Shown: piece by piece, positions 63,462 to 64,000 of the stretch | How the letters are laid out: every line of letters starts with the position of its first letter | How positions within the stretch are numbered: position 1 is the first letter of the stretch | Source of the DNA: Flagellimonas sp. S3867 | GTDB lineage: Bacteria > Bacteroidota > Bacteroidia > Flavobacteriales > Flavobacteriaceae | Direction of reading: 5' to 3' | NCBI RefSeq assembly: GCF_014698935.1 | Contig: NZ_JACVMN010000003.1 | Coordinates: forward strand, 428,590 to 492,589 | Length of the DNA: 64,000 bases | Made by a program: the position numbers and the translations under genes | The notes under the pieces: model-generated | The model's input: only the letters and a program-made list of their open reading frames with translations | Databases searched by the model: none | What the model was told of the DNA's origin: nothing

Positions 63462-63479
63462 AATCCCTCCGTGGTCACT
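63462..63479 (+). repeat. Right attachment site core (attR)
   Basis: AATCCCTCCGTGGTCACT, identical over 18 nt to 52429-52446. DNA after 63479 is the presumed original chromosome flank. Confidence 0.82.
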
Positions 63480-63671
63480 AAAATAAAAATTAATCAAGCT
63501 ATCTTTACTTTTTACTGATTTTCAATCACTTGGAAATGTAATTTTCTTACCCCGTGGAGAATATTTTTTTGAAGTCAATGCATTAGGTTTGACGATCGGT
63601 AAGAGTTAGTTTTTGCCCCATGGGTTATTTCTGTAAATGGAATCATGGTGTGGCATTTTTAGGATTAACTT
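63480..63671. other. Right chromosomal flank, no gene seen
   Basis: About 190 bp AT-rich DNA after the attachment repeat, with no coding frame that I can support. Confidence 0.4.
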
Positions 63672-63764
63672 TTATGTAATTAGTCTACTCCTGTTCTTGA
63701 TTTTCTGAAGCAATAGGTTTATTTTCTTCAACTGTTCGTATTCATCCTTAGGAATCATTTCCAT
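63672..63764 (-). CDS. Possible 30-codon ORF overlapping the edge gene
   Basis: ATG 63764 opens MEMIPKDEYEQLKKINLLLQ plus ten residues, ending at TAA 63674-63672. An inner ATG overlaps the stop of the upstream gene as ATGA, as in translationally coupled pairs. It may be a short real protein or chance; no family recognised. Confidence 0.3.
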   Translation of the reverse strand: MEMIPKDEYEQLKKINLLLQKIKNRSRLIT

Positions 63765-64000
63765 ATTGATTTTATAATTGGATTTAAGCGTGACTTAATT
63801 GCCCCCAACCGATTTAAATGATATTCCCCATATTCATTCTTAAAATCAATATCATACCTATCAATATCCAGTATTTCTATATCATTTGGAAATTTTAATA
63901 TTGCCATCAAATAATCTGAATAGCCATAATCTAGATTGTAATTTGGATGGGTAGATTCCTGATTACTTTCAAATTGATTATGCTGAATCAATTTGTCCAG
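63755..64000 (-). CDS. Protein of unknown function, 5' end outside window
   Basis: The frame is open to the right edge; 81 codons are visible, ending KSRLNPIIKSIWK. Acidic and Tyr/Asp-rich (NYNLDYGYSDYLMAILKFPN, DIEILDIDRYDIDF). I do not recognise it. Outside the island by the repeat boundaries. Confidence 0.5.
   Translation of the reverse strand: MDKLIQHNQFESNQESTHPNYNLDYGYSDYLMAILKFPNDIEILDIDRYDIDFKNEYGEYHLNRLGAIKSRLNPIIKSIWK

Larger units (their letters stand above)
52429..63479. mobile_element. Genomic island integrated in tRNA-Arg, about 11 kb
   Basis: Bounded by identical 18-nt direct repeats: the tRNA 3' end at 52429-52446 and a copy at 63462-63479. The integrase gene lies just inside the left end, reading inward. 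Contents: tyrosine recombinase, BfmA/BtgA-type mobilisation protein, remnant of a CusB-type adaptor, and a seven- to eight-gene block with its own regulator. No conjugation genes or relaxase are seen, so transfer would need help from another element. Three genes inside are frameshifted, which suggests the element is partly decayed. Confidence 0.85.

Noticed and set aside
1..64000. CRISPR arrays, rRNA genes, insertion sequences with inverted ends, riboswitches of known type
   Set aside because: I looked for regular spaced repeats, rRNA-like conserved blocks, transposase motifs and known aptamer cores and found none.

Overview
The window is chromosomal DNA of a gliding member of the Flavobacteriia (Bacteroidota). 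The basis is GldA, GldB and GldC, flavobacterial -7 boxes of the TAnnTTTG type, few Shine-Dalgarno sites, many small secreted or beta-barrel proteins of Bacteroidota type, and the order of the division and cell wall cluster. I cannot name the genus from sequence alone.

Layout. 1-4.0 kb: the end of a LuxR-type regulator, an outer-membrane beta-barrel protein and gldA. 4.0-8.25 kb: an aromatic amino acid operon (pheA, aminotransferase, tyrA, DAHP synthase/chorismate mutase). It is preceded by a short reading frame in which 11 of 23 residues are Phe, Tyr or Trp, and by two mutually exclusive RNA hairpins, which together look like a transcription attenuator. 8.3-26.5 kb: housekeeping genes (rsgA, dtd, aroA, queA, rlmN, a polyprenyl synthase, a MazG-like hydrolase) mixed with secreted or lipoproteins of unknown function, an ECF sigma unit and a bile-acid-type transporter. 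26.6-36.1 kb: dnaG without zinc ligands, a response regulator with Glu at the phosphorylation position, nadE, gldB-gldC, an AraC-type membrane regulator, engB. 36.3-51.8 kb: the complete run mraZ-rsmH-ftsL-ftsI-murE-mraY-murD-ftsW-murG-murC-ftsQ-ftsA-ftsZ, with likely MraZ operator repeats upstream, followed by a YqeY-like gene and tRNA-Arg(TCG).

52.4-63.5 kb: a genomic island of about 11 kb integrated in the 3' end of tRNA-Arg. An 18-bp copy of the tRNA tail recurs at 63462-63479, and a second 14-bp copy lies at 63355-63368. The left part carries a tyrosine recombinase, a BfmA/BtgA-type mobilisation protein and a frameshifted remnant of a CusB-type efflux adaptor. The right part is visibly more AT-rich and has a block of genes all on the minus strand: a membrane HTH regulator, a lipase-like lipoprotein, a broken DUF2834 gene, an outer-membrane barrel, a GT1 glycosyltransferase, an SRPBCC protein, a frameshifted deiodinase-like protein and a monooxygenase/hydrolase fusion. 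Two promoters in this block share a 29-nt element (24 of 29 identical), each exactly 19 nt upstream of a -7 box, so the block looks like one regulon. Its substrate is unknown; the enzyme set suggests modification of a hydrophobic compound or lipid.

The last 0.5 kb is the right flank and ends in a gene cut by the window edge.
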